Origin: Pseudomonas sp. v388
Lineage (GTDB): Bacteria > Pseudomonadota > Gammaproteobacteria > Pseudomonadales > Pseudomonadaceae
Length of the DNA stretch: 64,000 nt
Direction of reading: 5' to 3'
NCBI RefSeq assembly: GCF_003935425.1
Contig: NZ_RHQN01000006.1
Span: forward strand, 310,001-374,000
How positions within the stretch are numbered: the first letter of the stretch is position 1; each line of letters opens with the position of its first letter. The notes beneath the pieces are model-generated. The model had not been told where the DNA came from. It saw nothing but the letters and a program-made list of their open reading frames with translations, and searched no databases. A program made the position numbers and the translations under genes. This document shows positions 9,398-20,938 of the stretch, one piece after another.

Positions 9398-9769
9398 TTA
9401 AAGCTTGAAAGTGCTGTTTGAACTGTAGCGGCTCATCCGTTCCGATGTTTTGGCCCGACGCTTGTCCTTGAGCCAGATGACCCTGGCGCAATCGCTCGGC
9501 ATGGCTACCGAATCAGCCTGTTCCAGCGCGACGCTGAAACGGCCCTCTGACTTACCCTTAACAGCCCCGTTTGCCGCCCTCGCGCCTTTTTCAAGGTAGG
9601 CCTCAATCAGCTCGAACTCGGCACTGCTCAACCCTTTGAGCTCAAGTTCCGCCGGCGACTCGTTTCGGAGCCGGACCGCGGTACTCGCCATTTCAAGAGC
9701 CAGCCCCAGACGATTGATCAAACGTTCATACAGCTCAGGAGTGCCTTCTATGTGCTGCAACTCTGTCAT
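9398..9769 (-). CDS. Hypothetical protein, 123 residues
   Basis: I do not recognise a family. The ATG at 9769 is preceded by a good ribosome-binding sequence (GAGGTGAGC), which supports translation. The N-terminal half is a probable helical region (LYERLINRLGLALEMASTAV and LSSAEFELIEAYLEKGA); the C-terminal tail is basic and Ser-rich (KDKRRAKTSERMSRYSSN). There is no signal peptide or membrane segment. It lies between the ydcF-like gene and leuS and is followed by 85 non-coding bases. Confidence 0.6.
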   Translation of the reverse strand: MTELQHIEGTPELYERLINRLGLALEMASTAVRLRNESPAELELKGLSSAEFELIEAYLEKGARAANGAVKGKSEGRFSVALEQADSVAMPSDCARVIWLKDKRRAKTSERMSRYSSNSTFKL

Positions 9770-12686
<2,917 letters not shown>

Positions 12687-12695
12687 TTGGATCAG

Positions 12696-12717
12696 GCGCC
12701 CGGCGAGCGTCGGGCGC
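12696..12717 (+). terminator. Possible hairpin between leuS and lptE
   Basis: A seven-base stem GCGCCCG (12696-12702) and CGGGCGC (12711-12717) starts ten bases after leuS. Without a U tract it may be a weak or partial terminator or a processing hairpin rather than a full stop between the two genes. Confidence 0.35.
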
Positions 12718-12775
12718 TGAACATATTTCCTGGGTGCGCAAAGGCGGCCCAAACGGATTCAAGGGGAGCAACAAG

Positions 12776-13381
12776 ATGATCAAACGCAATCTGCTGGTAA
12801 TCGGCCTGGCGGTGATGCTGAGCGCCTGCGGCTTCCAGCTGCGTGGCACCGGCACCAACGAACTGGCGATCAAGGAACTGGACGTCAGCGCACGCAACGC
12901 CTACGGCGAAACCGTTACGCAACTGACCCGCACACTGAACAACTCCGGCGTGAAGGTCTACACCGGCGCACCTTACAAGCTGGTACTGGTAAGCGAGCGG
13001 GAAAACCAGCGCGCCCTCACCACTTCCGGTTCGGGTCGGGCAACCGAATATCAGCTGACCACCACGCTGAAGTACGAAATCCGTGGCGATCGTGACCGGC
13101 TGCTGGCGGGCGACGATGTGGTCGTTGAGAAATCCTACAACCACGACGGCAACAACCTGACCGGTTCCGATCAGGAAGCCGCGCAAGTCCGCCTGGAAAT
13201 GCGCAACGACCTGGTACAGCGTCTGATCGCACGCCTGCAACAGTTGACCCCAAGCCGTCTGGATCAACTGCAGCAGCAAGCTGACGCAGTGGCCAAGGCC
13301 GAGCAGGACGCGCTGGATGCCGCGCAACGGGTTCGCGATGAAACCCCGCAACAGTCGCCGATCGAAATCCCGGGCAGGTAA
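12776..13381 (+). CDS. lptE: LPS-assembly lipoprotein LptE
   Basis: Outer-membrane lipoprotein that plugs and assists the LptD translocon, inserting lipopolysaccharide into the outer leaflet. The 201-residue product starts MIKRNLLVIGLAVMLSACGF, with the lipobox cysteine at residue 18 and the characteristic CGFQLRG. The C-terminal part (from about 140) is rich in Gln and Ala and probably helical. The ATG at 12776 follows AAGGGGAG. It sits between leuS and holA, the conserved arrangement. Confidence 0.95.
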   Translation: MIKRNLLVIGLAVMLSACGFQLRGTGTNELAIKELDVSARNAYGETVTQLTRTLNNSGVKVYTGAPYKLVLVSERENQRALTTSGSGRATEYQLTTTLKYEIRGDRDRLLAGDDVVVEKSYNHDGNNLTGSDQEAAQVRLEMRNDLVQRLIARLQQLTPSRLDQLQQQADAVAKAEQDALDAAQRVRDETPQQSPIEIPGR

Positions 13382-13420
13382 GCATCAGGGGCCAGGCAAC
13401 TGGCCCCGGTATCTCTGATC

Positions 13421-14458
13421 ATGAAACTCGCCCCCGCCCAACTCGACAAGCACCTGCAAGGCACGCTTGCGCCCGTCTACATCGTCAGCGGCGATGACCC
13501 GCTGTTGTGTCAGGAAGCCGCGGACGCGATCCGCAACGCGGCCCGCAGCCAGGGTTTTGACGAGCGCCAGGTGTTCAGCGCCGACGCCAGTTTCGATTGG
13601 GGCACGCTGCTGCAAGCCGGTGCCAGCATGTCGTTGTTCGCCGAGCGGCGCCTGCTTGAGTTGCGCCTGCCGTCCGGCAAGCCCGGCGACAAGGGCGCGG
13701 CTGCGCTGATGGAATATTGCGCCCGGCCTGCCGAGGACACGCTGCTGTTGATCAGTCTGCCCAAGCTCGACGGCAGCGCGCAAAAGACCAAGTGGGGCAA
13801 AGCCCTCGTCGAAGGCGCTCAGACTCAGTTCGTGCAGATCTGGCCGGTGGACATCGGCCAGCTTCCACAATGGATTCGCCAGCGGCTGTCCAAGGCCGGG
13901 CTGGCGGCGACCCAGGATGCGGTCGAGCTGATTGCCGCGAGGGTCGAGGGCAACCTGCTGGCGGCCGCGCAGGAGATCGAAAAACTCAAGCTGATGGCCG
14001 AAGACGGTCAGATCACCGTCGAGACCGTCCAGGCAGCCGTGGCCGACAGCGCCCGCTTCGATGTTTTCGGCCTGACCGATGCGGTACTCAACGGGGAAGC
14101 GCCTCATGCGTTGCGTATCCTTGAAGGGTTGCGCGGCGAAGGTGTCGAGACGCCGGTGATTCTCTGGGCGCTGACCCGTGAGTTGCGCGCCCTGGCGACC
14201 ATGTCGCTGCAGGTCAGCCAAGGGATGCCGCTGGACAAGGTCTTCAGCTCGGCGCGGCCGCCGGTCTGGGACAAGCGCAAGCCGTTGATGAGCAAAGCCC
14301 TGCAACGCCACTCGGCCAAACGCTGGAGCCAACTGCTGATGGATGCGCAACGCATCGACGCGCAGATCAAAGGCCAGGCTACCGGCTCTCCCTGGAGCAG
14401 CCTCAGTCGTCTCGCCTTGTTGATGGCCGGCCAGCGACTCGCATTACCATCGGAATGA
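13421..14458 (+). CDS. holA: DNA polymerase III subunit delta
   Basis: The delta subunit opens the beta sliding clamp in the clamp-loader complex. The 345 residues begin MKLAPAQLDKHLQGTLAPVYIVSGDDPLL, the usual delta N-terminus with the degenerate P-loop region, and continue with the AAA+-like lid segment (about 145-210, including LSKAGLAATQDAVELIAARVEGNLLAAAQE trimmed here to its core) and the C-terminal collar domain. Standard length and position behind lptE. Confidence 0.96.
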   Translation: MKLAPAQLDKHLQGTLAPVYIVSGDDPLLCQEAADAIRNAARSQGFDERQVFSADASFDWGTLLQAGASMSLFAERRLLELRLPSGKPGDKGAAALMEYCARPAEDTLLLISLPKLDGSAQKTKWGKALVEGAQTQFVQIWPVDIGQLPQWIRQRLSKAGLAATQDAVELIAARVEGNLLAAAQEIEKLKLMAEDGQITVETVQAAVADSARFDVFGLTDAVLNGEAPHALRILEGLRGEGVETPVILWALTRELRALATMSLQVSQGMPLDKVFSSARPPVWDKRKPLMSKALQRHSAKRWSQLLMDAQRIDAQIKGQATGSPWSSLSRLALLMAGQRLALPSE

Positions 14459-14505
14459 CCCCGTAGAATCGGCCGTGGTAGATGTGTCGCCTGCCAGTAC
14501 GCCTC

Positions 14506-14573
14506 CGCCGGCAAGCTGGCTACTACAAATACCCGGCCAACCGCAGATTTCCAGGAGCCAGCTTGCTGGCGAA
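14506..14573. repeat. REP palindrome, family A, imperfect
   Basis: Arms CGCCGGCAAGCTGGCTACTA (14506-14525) and GAGCCAGCTTGCTGGCG (about 14555-14571) match the family of the element at 2497, with some decay on the left arm. It separates holA from arfA. Confidence 0.75.
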
Positions 14574-14724
14574 GCGGCCTGTACAGACGCAACAGCGTGT
14601 GTCGTCTGGAGCCCGTCCGCTTCTAAGGTTTCGGGAGCTCCATCCATAGCTCACATCTATTGGACAGCTCCCACACTTTGGCCGAACATTCGCTGCGCAA
14701 ATTTCCCCTCTGGAGCCATTGCCA

Positions 14725-14880
14725 ATGAGCAAGCCAAAGCGGCCCAACAAGGCCAAATCCATCGTCGCCCAGCCATTGTTCCGCAGCCGCCAGGAACGAC
14801 CGGCCAAAGGCAAGGGCAGCTACCGCCGCGAAGCCTTCCAGTCTAAAAGCTGGGAGGCTTCTTGCTTTCTGGCTGCCTGA
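14725..14880 (+). CDS. arfA: Alternative ribosome-rescue factor ArfA
   Basis: A 51-codon gene. The product starts MSKPKRPNKAKSIVAQPLFR and contains the ArfA core RQERPAKGKGSYRR with further basic residues. ArfA enters ribosomes stalled at the end of non-stop mRNAs and recruits release factor 2, as a backup for tmRNA. A GGAG ribosome-binding sequence lies about nine bases upstream. The 3' part of the gene carries a strong hairpin (14830-14861), which is how arfA mRNAs are known to be truncated so that ArfA is itself made from a non-stop message. The full-length tail KSWEASCFLAA is hydrophobic at its end, fitting the known instability of the untruncated form. Confidence 0.9.
   Translation: MSKPKRPNKAKSIVAQPLFRSRQERPAKGKGSYRREAFQSKSWEASCFLAA
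14830..14861 (+). promoter_or_regulatory. Intragenic stem-loop that probably truncates arfA mRNA
   Basis: Twelve-base-pair stem in the RNA: GAAGCCTTCCAG (14830-14841) pairs with CTGGGAGGCTTC (14850-14861) with one G-U pair and an eight-base loop. A T-rich TTGCTTTCT follows. It covers codons 36 to 46 of arfA. In known arfA genes such a structure is cut by RNase III or ends transcription inside the reading frame, making the mRNA non-stop. Confidence 0.75.
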
Positions 14881-14963
14881 TATCCCGCTACGTTTGCGGG
14901 GCGCTTTCGACCACTCTGCCGTGTTAAGGTCTGCATCTGTCGGTAATCCTCCTGGACCCAAGC

Positions 14964-16292
14964 ATGCCTTCTTGTTTTACCCAGCGCCCGCAGTTGCGCC
15001 AACTCCTCGCCGCTTCCAGCCTGATCGTCCTGGTAGCCTGCGCAGAAAAACCCACTGCCGCTGACGCCACGCCCCTCCAAGCCAACAAACCGCCAGCGGT
15101 GACCCCGGTCGCGGCGCCCACGCCGACCCTGATCGTCGATGAAAACCTGTCGATCCAGCCCGCCGTCAGCTTCGCCGAGTGGCAAGCCAACTTCCGCAAC
15201 CAGGCGTTGAAGGCCGGTATCCGCGCCGATGTGTTCGACCGGGCGTTTGCCGGTGTCACGCCGGACATGAGCGTGATCAAGGCCGACCGCAGCCAGCCGG
15301 AATTCAGTCGGCCGGTCTGGGAATACCTCGACGGTGCGATTTCCGCAGCACGAGTGCGTAAAGGCCAGGCACTGCTGTCGGAGTATGCCGACGATCTGCA
15401 GAAGATCGAGCAGCAGTACGGTGTAGATCGGCAGACACTGGTCGCGGTGTGGGGAATGGAAAGCAATTTCGGCAGCCTTCAGGGTTCGCAATCGGTAATC
15501 CGCTCCCTGGCCACGCTGGCCTATGAAGGTCGGCGTCCGGGTTTTGCACAGAGCCAATTGCTGGCCGCCCTGGAAATCCTCCAGCAAGGTGATATCACGC
15601 CGGACAAGATGCTTGGCTCTTGGGCAGGCGCCATGGGGCAGACCCAGTTCATTCCCACCACCTACAACACCCACGCCGTAGACTTCAACGGCGATGGCCG
15701 CCGTGATATCTGGACCACGCCTGCCGACGCCCTGGCCTCCACGGCTCACTACCTGCAAAGCTCAGGCTGGCAGCGTGGTCAGCCATGGGGCCTGGAAGTG
15801 GTACTCGGTTCCGGCTTCGATTACGCCCTGGCGGATGCGACCACCCGCAAGAGCCTGGCCGAATGGCAACAGCTTGGCCTGAAACAGCCCGACGGCTCGG
15901 CAATTCCGGTTGCCGCCACCCAGCAGCAAGCGACGTTGCTCCTGCCAGCGGGTTATCGCGGTCCGGCATTCCTGGTGCTGGATAATTTCCGCGCCGTCCT
16001 CAAGTACAACAACTCGACGTCTTACGCATTGGCGATCAGCCTGCTGTCCGATCGGTTCAAGGGTGCCGGTTATGTCGTCGGCAGCTGGCCGCGCACAGAC
16101 GCGCCGCTAAGCCGCTCTGAGCGCATCGAACTGCAAACCCTGCTCTCGGCCCGCCAATACGATGCCGGCGCTCCTGACGGCATCATCGGCGCCAATACGC
16201 GCAAGGCAATCCGCAGCGCGCAGCAGTCACTGGGCTGGCCGGCGGATGGCTACCCGACTCATGAGCTGTTGAAGCAGTTGCGGCAGCCGTAA
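14964..16292 (+). CDS. Lytic murein transglycosylase lipoprotein with peptidoglycan-binding domain
   Basis: Cleaves the MurNAc-GlcNAc bond of peptidoglycan to give 1,6-anhydro ends. The 442 residues start with a lipoprotein signal (LIVLVAC, Cys26), so the enzyme is membrane anchored in the periplasm. The MltB-type SLT_2 domain spans about 60-360, with catalytic Glu166 in [10 protein letters not shown] and the conserved [14 protein letters not shown] peptidoglycan-binding domain (PG_binding_1) fills 375-440, ending [18 protein letters not shown]. It is a second transglycosylase besides the MltB-like gene at 20938. Confidence 0.92.
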   Translation: MPSCFTQRPQLRQLLAASSLIVLVACAEKPTAADATPLQANKPPAVTPVAAPTPTLIVDENLSIQPAVSFAEWQANFRNQALKAGIRADVFDRAFAGVTPDMSVIKADRSQPEFSRPVWEYLDGAISAARVRKGQALLSEYADDLQKIEQQYGVDRQTLVAVWGMESNFGSLQGSQSVIRSLATLAYEGRRPGFAQSQLLAALEILQQGDITPDKMLGSWAGAMGQTQFIPTTYNTHAVDFNGDGRRDIWTTPADALASTAHYLQSSGWQRGQPWGLEVVLGSGFDYALADATTRKSLAEWQQLGLKQPDGSAIPVAATQQQATLLLPAGYRGPAFLVLDNFRAVLKYNNSTSYALAISLLSDRFKGAGYVVGSWPRTDAPLSRSERIELQTLLSARQYDAGAPDGIIGANTRKAIRSAQQSLGWPADGYPTHELLKQLRQP

Positions 16293-16308
16293 AGGCGCAT
16301 TGAATCTG

Positions 16309-16397
16309 TGGGAGGGAGCGTCAGCTCGCGATTGCTGTCAGCCAGACGACGCAGCATAGGCATACCGACGCCGTCGCGAGCTAGCGCTCCCTCCCAC
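16309..16397. repeat. Inverted repeat, REP-like (GTGGGAGGGAGC type)
   Basis: Outer arms GTGGGAGGGAGCG (16309-16321) and CGCTCCCTCCCAC (16385-16397) are exact complements, with an inner pair AGCTCGCGA / TCGCGAGCT. It differs in sequence from families A and B and lies behind the transglycosylase gene. Confidence 0.75.
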
Positions 16398-16430
16398 AAA
16401 CGCCAAAAAGCCTTGAGCGCTTCAAAATAA

Positions 16431-16464
16431 AAAACGGGCCGGATAGTGATATCCGGCCCGTTTT
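16431..16464. terminator. Bidirectional Rho-independent terminator
   Basis: A perfect 15-base stem (AAAACGGGCCGGATA at 16431-16445, TATCCGGCCCGTTTT at 16450-16464) with a GTGA loop. Runs of A and T flank the GC core on both sides, so it can stop transcription from the transglycosylase gene and from lipA, which converge here. Confidence 0.9.
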
Positions 16465-16486
16465 CATGTGCAGCGCAAGCGTTGGA

Positions 16487-17497
16487 TCAGACCAGGCTGG
16501 CCTTGGCGATCTTGGCCTGTTCGTCGGCGTGGTAGGACGAACGCACCAGCGGGCCGGACGCGACGTTCTTGAAGCCCATCCGGTAGCCTTCTTCGGCGAA
16601 CCAGGCGAAGGTGTCCGGGTGCACGAAGCGCTGCACCGGCAGGTGGTTGCGCGACGGCTGCAGGTACTGGCCCAGCGTCAGCATGTCGATGTCGTGCTCA
16701 CGCATGCGCTGCATGACCTCGATCACCTCGTCGTCGGTCTCGCCCAGGCCCAGCATCAAGCCGGACTTGGTCGGTACGTGAGGCACCATCTGCTTGAAGC
16801 GTTGCAGCAGGGTCAGCGACCACTGGTAGTCCGAACCCGGGCGCGCGGCCTTGTACAGGCGCGGCACGGTTTCCAGGTTGTGGTTGAAGACATCCGGCGG
16901 CTCGGCAGCGGTGAACTCCAGTGCAACGTCCATGCGGCCACGGTAGTCCGGAACCAGCGTTTCGAGCTGCACGCCCGGCGACAAGGCGCGGATTTCACGG
17001 ATGCAGTCGGCGAAATGCTGGGCACCGCCATCACGCAGGTCGTCGCGGTCAACCGAGGTGATGACCACGTACTTGAGACGCAGGTCGGCGATGGCCACTG
17101 CCAGATTCTTCGGCTCGTCGGTGTCCAGGGCTTTCGGACGACCATGACCCACGTCGCAGAACGGGCAGCGACGGGTGCAGATGTCACCCATGATCATGAA
17201 CGTGGCGGTGCCGCCGGAGAAGCATTCGCCCAGGTTCGGGCAGGATGCCTCTTCGCAGACGCTGTGCAGCTTGTGCTTGCGCAGCAACTGCTTGATGCGG
17301 TCGACTTCCGGGGACACCGGAATCCGCACCCGGATCCAGTCGGGCTTTTTCGGCAGATCGACGGTCGGAATGATCTTCACCGGGATGCGCGCGACTTTTT
17401 CCGCACCGCGCAGCTTCACGCCGGCTTCGACTTTCGGACGGGCCTTTCGCTCGGAAACGTCGAGCGTCGGGATCAGGGTTTGCACGGTGTCAGTCAT
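16487..17497 (-). CDS. lipA: Lipoyl synthase
   Basis: Radical SAM enzyme inserting two sulfurs into protein-bound octanoyl groups to form lipoyl cofactors of 2-oxoacid dehydrogenases. The 336 residues have the auxiliary cluster motif [12 protein letters not shown] (Cys81, Cys86, Cys92) and the radical SAM motif CTRRCPFC (Cys107, Cys111, Cys114). The ATG at 17497 is used because it gives the known Pseudomonas N-terminus and lies eight bases inside the end of lipB. It follows lipB directly, so octanoylation and sulfur insertion are made together. Confidence 0.98.
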   Translation of the reverse strand: MTDTVQTLIPTLDVSERKARPKVEAGVKLRGAEKVARIPVKIIPTVDLPKKPDWIRVRIPVSPEVDRIKQLLRKHKLHSVCEEASCPNLGECFSGGTATFMIMGDICTRRCPFCDVGHGRPKALDTDEPKNLAVAIADLRLKYVVITSVDRDDLRDGGAQHFADCIREIRALSPGVQLETLVPDYRGRMDVALEFTAAEPPDVFNHNLETVPRLYKAARPGSDYQWSLTLLQRFKQMVPHVPTKSGLMLGLGETDDEVIEVMQRMREHDIDMLTLGQYLQPSRNHLPVQRFVHPDTFAWFAEEGYRMGFKNVASGPLVRSSYHADEQAKIAKASLV

Positions 17498-18146
17498 GAG
17501 AATGTATTCCGCCCGTAAGGGTCGCCTGCTCAGCGTAGTCGAGGTGGTTGACGAGCTGCGCACGCAGCCGGGCACTTACCTCGGAAAATTCTATCTGCCC
17601 TGCATGATCGCGAAGCTGGGTCATTGCCAGCCCGGCGTAGCCACAGGGGTTGATCCGGTGAAACGGTGCCAGGTCCATGTCGACATTGAGCGCCAGACCG
17701 TGAAACGAGCAACCGTTTCGAATGCGCAGGCCGAGCGACGCGATCTTCGCGCCGTCGACATAGACGCCGGGCGCGTCGGCCTTGGCCGCCGCCGTTACGC
17801 CGTAACTGGCCAGCACGGCGATCAAGGCGTTCTCCATCCGGGTAACCAGATCACGAACGCCGAAACCCAGGCGCCTGACGTCCAGCATCAGGTACGCCAC
17901 CAACTGGCCCGGGCCATGATAGGTCACTTGGCCGCCACGATCGACCTGTACGACGGGAATATCACCCGGCAGCAGTAAATGTTCCGCCTTGCCGGACTGC
18001 CCCTGGGTGAAAACCGACGGGTGCTGGACCAGCCAGATCTCATCCGCCGCTTCCCTGCCACGCTCGTCGGTAAACCGCTGCATGGCATGCCAGACAGGTT
18101 CGTAATCCAGCAAGCCGAGATCACGAAAGCCCAGAACCTGGGCCAT
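17490..18146 (-). CDS. lipB: Octanoyl-[acyl-carrier-protein]-protein transferase LipB
   Basis: Transfers octanoate from acyl-carrier protein to lipoyl domains. The 218 residues show the BPL/LplA/LipB fold with [15 protein letters not shown], the [19 protein letters not shown] signature, the Lys of [13 protein letters not shown] and the catalytic Cys of [12 protein letters not shown]. The start is the ATG at 18146, directly at the ybeD stop (TGATG). The preceding in-frame TTG at 18149 would add a single residue. Confidence 0.97.
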   Translation of the reverse strand: MAQVLGFRDLGLLDYEPVWHAMQRFTDERGREAADEIWLVQHPSVFTQGQSGKAEHLLLPGDIPVVQVDRGGQVTYHGPGQLVAYLMLDVRRLGFGVRDLVTRMENALIAVLASYGVTAAAKADAPGVYVDGAKIASLGLRIRNGCSFHGLALNVDMDLAPFHRINPCGYAGLAMTQLRDHAGQIEFSEVSARLRAQLVNHLDYAEQATLTGGIHSHD

Positions 18147-18421
18147 CAAAGCACCATGTGCACGACGCCGGTTGCGCGAAGGGCACTGTTGATATCGCGC
18201 AGCTGATCTTCGCCAGTGGCGACGATGTGCAGCTGCACGGTGGTGTATTTGCCATTGCTGCTCTGGCGCTCGGCCAGGGTGGCGATGTCGATCCGGGCGT
18301 ACTTGCTCAGGATCTCGATCACGGCAGCGGTGAAGCCCACGCTGGTGTCACCGATCACTTTGATCGGGTAGTCATCGCAGGGAAATTCGATTTTGTGCGA
18401 CTTGACGTCGGTATCTGTCAT
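18146..18421 (-). CDS. ybeD: YbeD/DUF493 family protein
   Basis: A 91-residue cytosolic protein of the DUF493 (YbeD) family, with an ACT-like fold reminiscent of the regulatory domain of some amino-acid enzymes. Visible landmarks: [14 protein letters not shown] at the N-terminus and [20 protein letters not shown] near the end. Its biochemical role is unknown; it nearly always precedes lipB, as here, which suggests a link with lipoate metabolism or with the neighbouring cell-wall genes. The ATG at 18421 is chosen by homology over the longer frame. Confidence 0.88.
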   Translation of the reverse strand: MTDTDVKSHKIEFPCDDYPIKVIGDTSVGFTAAVIEILSKYARIDIATLAERQSSNGKYTTVQLHIVATGEDQLRDINSALRATGVVHMVL

Positions 18422-18514
18422 GGCAGTAAAGGTCTCACAAGCCGTGACGACGGACACGCGACCTGCTCAGATCATGAGCGGGCCGCGAGAAGGTCGGCAT
18501 TGATTACTAGAAAG

Positions 18515-19675
18515 TCAGTTGAACAAGCCGTAGAAGAACAGGCGAATGCTATCCCACAGGCGGCGGAAAATACCACCTTCTTCAACCGGCTCCAGTGCGA
18601 TGAGGTTGGCAGTGTGAACCACTTTCTCCTCCAGCTTCACTTCCACCTTGCCGATCACGTCGCCCTTGGCGATAGGTGCGGTCAGTTGCGGGTTCATGGT
18701 CATGCTGGCCGAGAGCTTCTTCATCTCGCCTTTGGGCATGGTCATGCTCAGGTCTTCGGCCAGACCGGCCTTGACCTGACGGGTGGTACCTTTCCAGACC
18801 GGAGCCTGGGCCAGTTCGGTGCCCTTCTGATAGAAGTTCTGGGTTTCGAAGAAACGGAAACCGTAAGTCAGCAACTTCTGGGTCTCGGCCGCACGAGCCT
18901 GCTCACTGTTGGTGCCGAACACGACCGCGATCAGACGCATGCCGTCACGTACCGCTGAAGAAACCATGCAGTAGCCGGCCTCTTCGGTGTGGCCGGTTTT
19001 CAGACCATCAACGGTCTTGTCGCGCCACAACAGCAGGTTGCGGTTGGGTTGCTTGATGCCGTTCCAGAAGAACTCCTTCTGCGAGTAGATCGCATAGTGA
19101 GCCGGGTCTTCATGAATGATGGCGCGTGCCAGCTTGGCCATGTCATGGGCCGACGAGTAGTGCTCCGGGTTCGGCAGGCCGGTCGGATTCATGAAGTGGC
19201 TGTTGGTCAGGCCCAGGTCTGCGGCCGTCTTGTTCATCATGTCGGCGAAGGCGTCTTCGCTGCCGGCGATGTGCTCGGCGACCGCGACGCTGGCGTCGTT
19301 GCCCGACTGGATGATGATGCCGTGCAGCAGGTCGCTGACCGTGACCTGGCTGCCGACCTTGATGAACATCCGCGAACCACCGGTACGCCAGGCGTTCTCG
19401 CTGACCGTGACCGGATCGTTTTCACCGATCTGGCCGCGACGGATTTCCAGGGTCGCGATGTAGGCGGTCATCAGCTTGGTCAGGCTCGCGGGAGCCAGAC
19501 GCTGGTCACCGTTGTTCTCGACCAGAACGTTGCCGCTGGTGGCGTCCATCAGTACGTAGGACTTGGCAGCCAGTTGCGGGGCCGCCGGCGTCATTTGTTC
19601 TACGGCCCAGGCGCTGGGGGCGATGACCAGTGGCACAAGCAGGCACAAACGTTTTGCAAAGGTGGTGATGTTCAT
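18515..19675 (-). CDS. dacA: D-alanyl-D-alanine carboxypeptidase (PBP5/6 family)
   Basis: Low-molecular-weight penicillin-binding protein removing the terminal D-Ala of peptidoglycan pentapeptides; periplasmic and bound to the inner membrane. The 386 residues have a signal peptide (ending APSAWA), the active-site SxxK in LAPASLTKLMTAYIA, the SGN motif in QSGNDASVA and KTG in LKTGHTEEAGYC. The C-terminus (LWDSIRLFFYGLFN) is an amphipathic membrane anchor. The ATG at 19675 marks the signal peptide. Upstream lies a 240-base gap, then the rlpA-mltB-rodA-mrdA group. In Pseudomonas aeruginosa the matching gene is called dacC. Confidence 0.95.
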   Translation of the reverse strand: MNITTFAKRLCLLVPLVIAPSAWAVEQMTPAAPQLAAKSYVLMDATSGNVLVENNGDQRLAPASLTKLMTAYIATLEIRRGQIGENDPVTVSENAWRTGGSRMFIKVGSQVTVSDLLHGIIIQSGNDASVAVAEHIAGSEDAFADMMNKTAADLGLTNSHFMNPTGLPNPEHYSSAHDMAKLARAIIHEDPAHYAIYSQKEFFWNGIKQPNRNLLLWRDKTVDGLKTGHTEEAGYCMVSSAVRDGMRLIAVVFGTNSEQARAAETQKLLTYGFRFFETQNFYQKGTELAQAPVWKGTTRQVKAGLAEDLSMTMPKGEMKKLSASMTMNPQLTAPIAKGDVIGKVEVKLEEKVVHTANLIALEPVEEGGIFRRLWDSIRLFFYGLFN

Positions 19676-19918
19676 CCGTCTCTCGAAATTGCTAATGGGC
19701 AAACATGCCCTTGCGGGCAAAACTGAACAGGCCGGCGAAGCGCGGGACTCCGGTACGGCTTACGGCGCCAGGCTATGGCCCTGGCTGACAGGATCGCCTG
19801 TCCGACACACGATCCTGTGAGCGTTCGTCCGCAGCGCTTGCTCTGCTGGCAAGTGCGCGCTGCCGTCGACCGCTGCCGCCTCTCATCGTTGCCGAGAGGC
19901 GGTTATTGAACGTAACGG
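19676..19918. terminator. Intergenic region with two hairpins between rlpA and dacA
   Basis: Two perfect nine-base stems: CCGCCTCTC / GAGAGGCGG (19876-19884, 19894-19902), 16 bases past the rlpA stop, and ACAGGATCG / CGATCCTGT (19788-19796, 19810-19818). The first is probably the end of the rlpA transcript; the second could act as a terminator or as part of the dacA leader. No gene is seen in this gap. Confidence 0.45.
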
Positions 19919-20938
19919 TTACTGATCCGACGTCACGACGCTGGGCTGACCAAGATTGGCCGACCTGACGCTGTCCTGCAATTGCTGGGCTTCACCCTGC
20001 GTGTCGATCGGCCCCAGGCGCACTCGATAGAGTGTCTGCTGGTTGCGCGCGATCGAGCTGACGAACACCGGTGCCCGAACCATCCCGCTCAGCTTGGATC
20101 TCAGGAGTTCCGCAGCGTCCGGGTTGGCGAACGCTCCCACCTGGAGAAACAGCCCAGCGGCTGATCCTGAAACGTTTTTTTTTGCCTCGACCTGCAACGG
20201 GGCGGCCGGGGCCGCATGCTGCTGGGGCGGCGGAGTGTACTGTTCGACGGTGCCGGTCGACGCGCTGATTGCCGGGGCCGAAGCCTGCGCCACCTGCGGC
20301 TGATTAAGCAGCAACGGCGCCGGACGGCCGCGTTGTGCCCACCATTCCTGCGGATCGATCCCTTCGACCTTGACCCGCGCCGTGCCGCTTTCGGCATACC
20401 CGAGTTTCTTGGCGGCCGCGTAGGACAAGTCGATGATGCGGTCGGAGTAGAACGGCCCACGGTCATTGACACGCAGGATCACGGTCCGGTTGTTGTCCAG
20501 GTTGGTGACTTTCACATAGCTGGGCAGCGGCAGCGTCTTGTGCGCCGCGCTCATGCCGTACAGATCGTACACCTCGCCGTTGGCGGTGTTCTGGCCGTGG
20601 AATTTGGTGCCATACCAGGATGCGGTGCCCGAAGCGACGTAGCGCTTGGATTCACTCATCGGGAAGTAGGTCTTGCCCAGCACGGTGTAGGGGTTGGCCT
20701 TGTAGGCGCCGGTGTGCAGGGTCGGCGTCGCGTCGGGGATGCGCGATACGTCAACGTCCCACCACGGCGCGCCGTCCTTGTGGGCACGGTTGATATCCAG
20801 CCCCGGCGTGGCACGCACCACGGGCCCGGCTTTGCCCGGCTGGGTGGTGCGCGAAGGCGACGAACAACTGGCGACCAGCAGCGCAAGCCCGGTCACGGCC
20901 AGCAATTTAAGGGTTTTAACGATCGGCACTGCCCGCAT
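19919..20938 (-). CDS. rlpA: Septal-ring lytic transglycosylase RlpA
   Basis: Outer-membrane lipoprotein; in Pseudomonas aeruginosa RlpA is a lytic transglycosylase acting on glycans without stem peptides and helps daughter-cell separation. The 339 residues have a lipobox (LLVASC, Cys25), a double-psi beta-barrel domain (about 98-195, with GTASWYGTKFHGQNTANGE and VNDRGPFYSDRIIDLS) and a C-terminal SPOR domain (about 260-337, LFLQVGAFANPDAAELL) that binds denuded septal peptidoglycan. Its ATG overlaps the mltB stop (TAATG), so the two are cotranslated. Confidence 0.95.
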   Translation of the reverse strand: MRAVPIVKTLKLLAVTGLALLVASCSSPSRTTQPGKAGPVVRATPGLDINRAHKDGAPWWDVDVSRIPDATPTLHTGAYKANPYTVLGKTYFPMSESKRYVASGTASWYGTKFHGQNTANGEVYDLYGMSAAHKTLPLPSYVKVTNLDNNRTVILRVNDRGPFYSDRIIDLSYAAAKKLGYAESGTARVKVEGIDPQEWWAQRGRPAPLLLNQPQVAQASAPAISASTGTVEQYTPPPQQHAAPAAPLQVEAKKNVSGSAAGLFLQVGAFANPDAAELLRSKLSGMVRAPVFVSSIARNQQTLYRVRLGPIDTQGEAQQLQDSVRSANLGQPSVVTSDQ

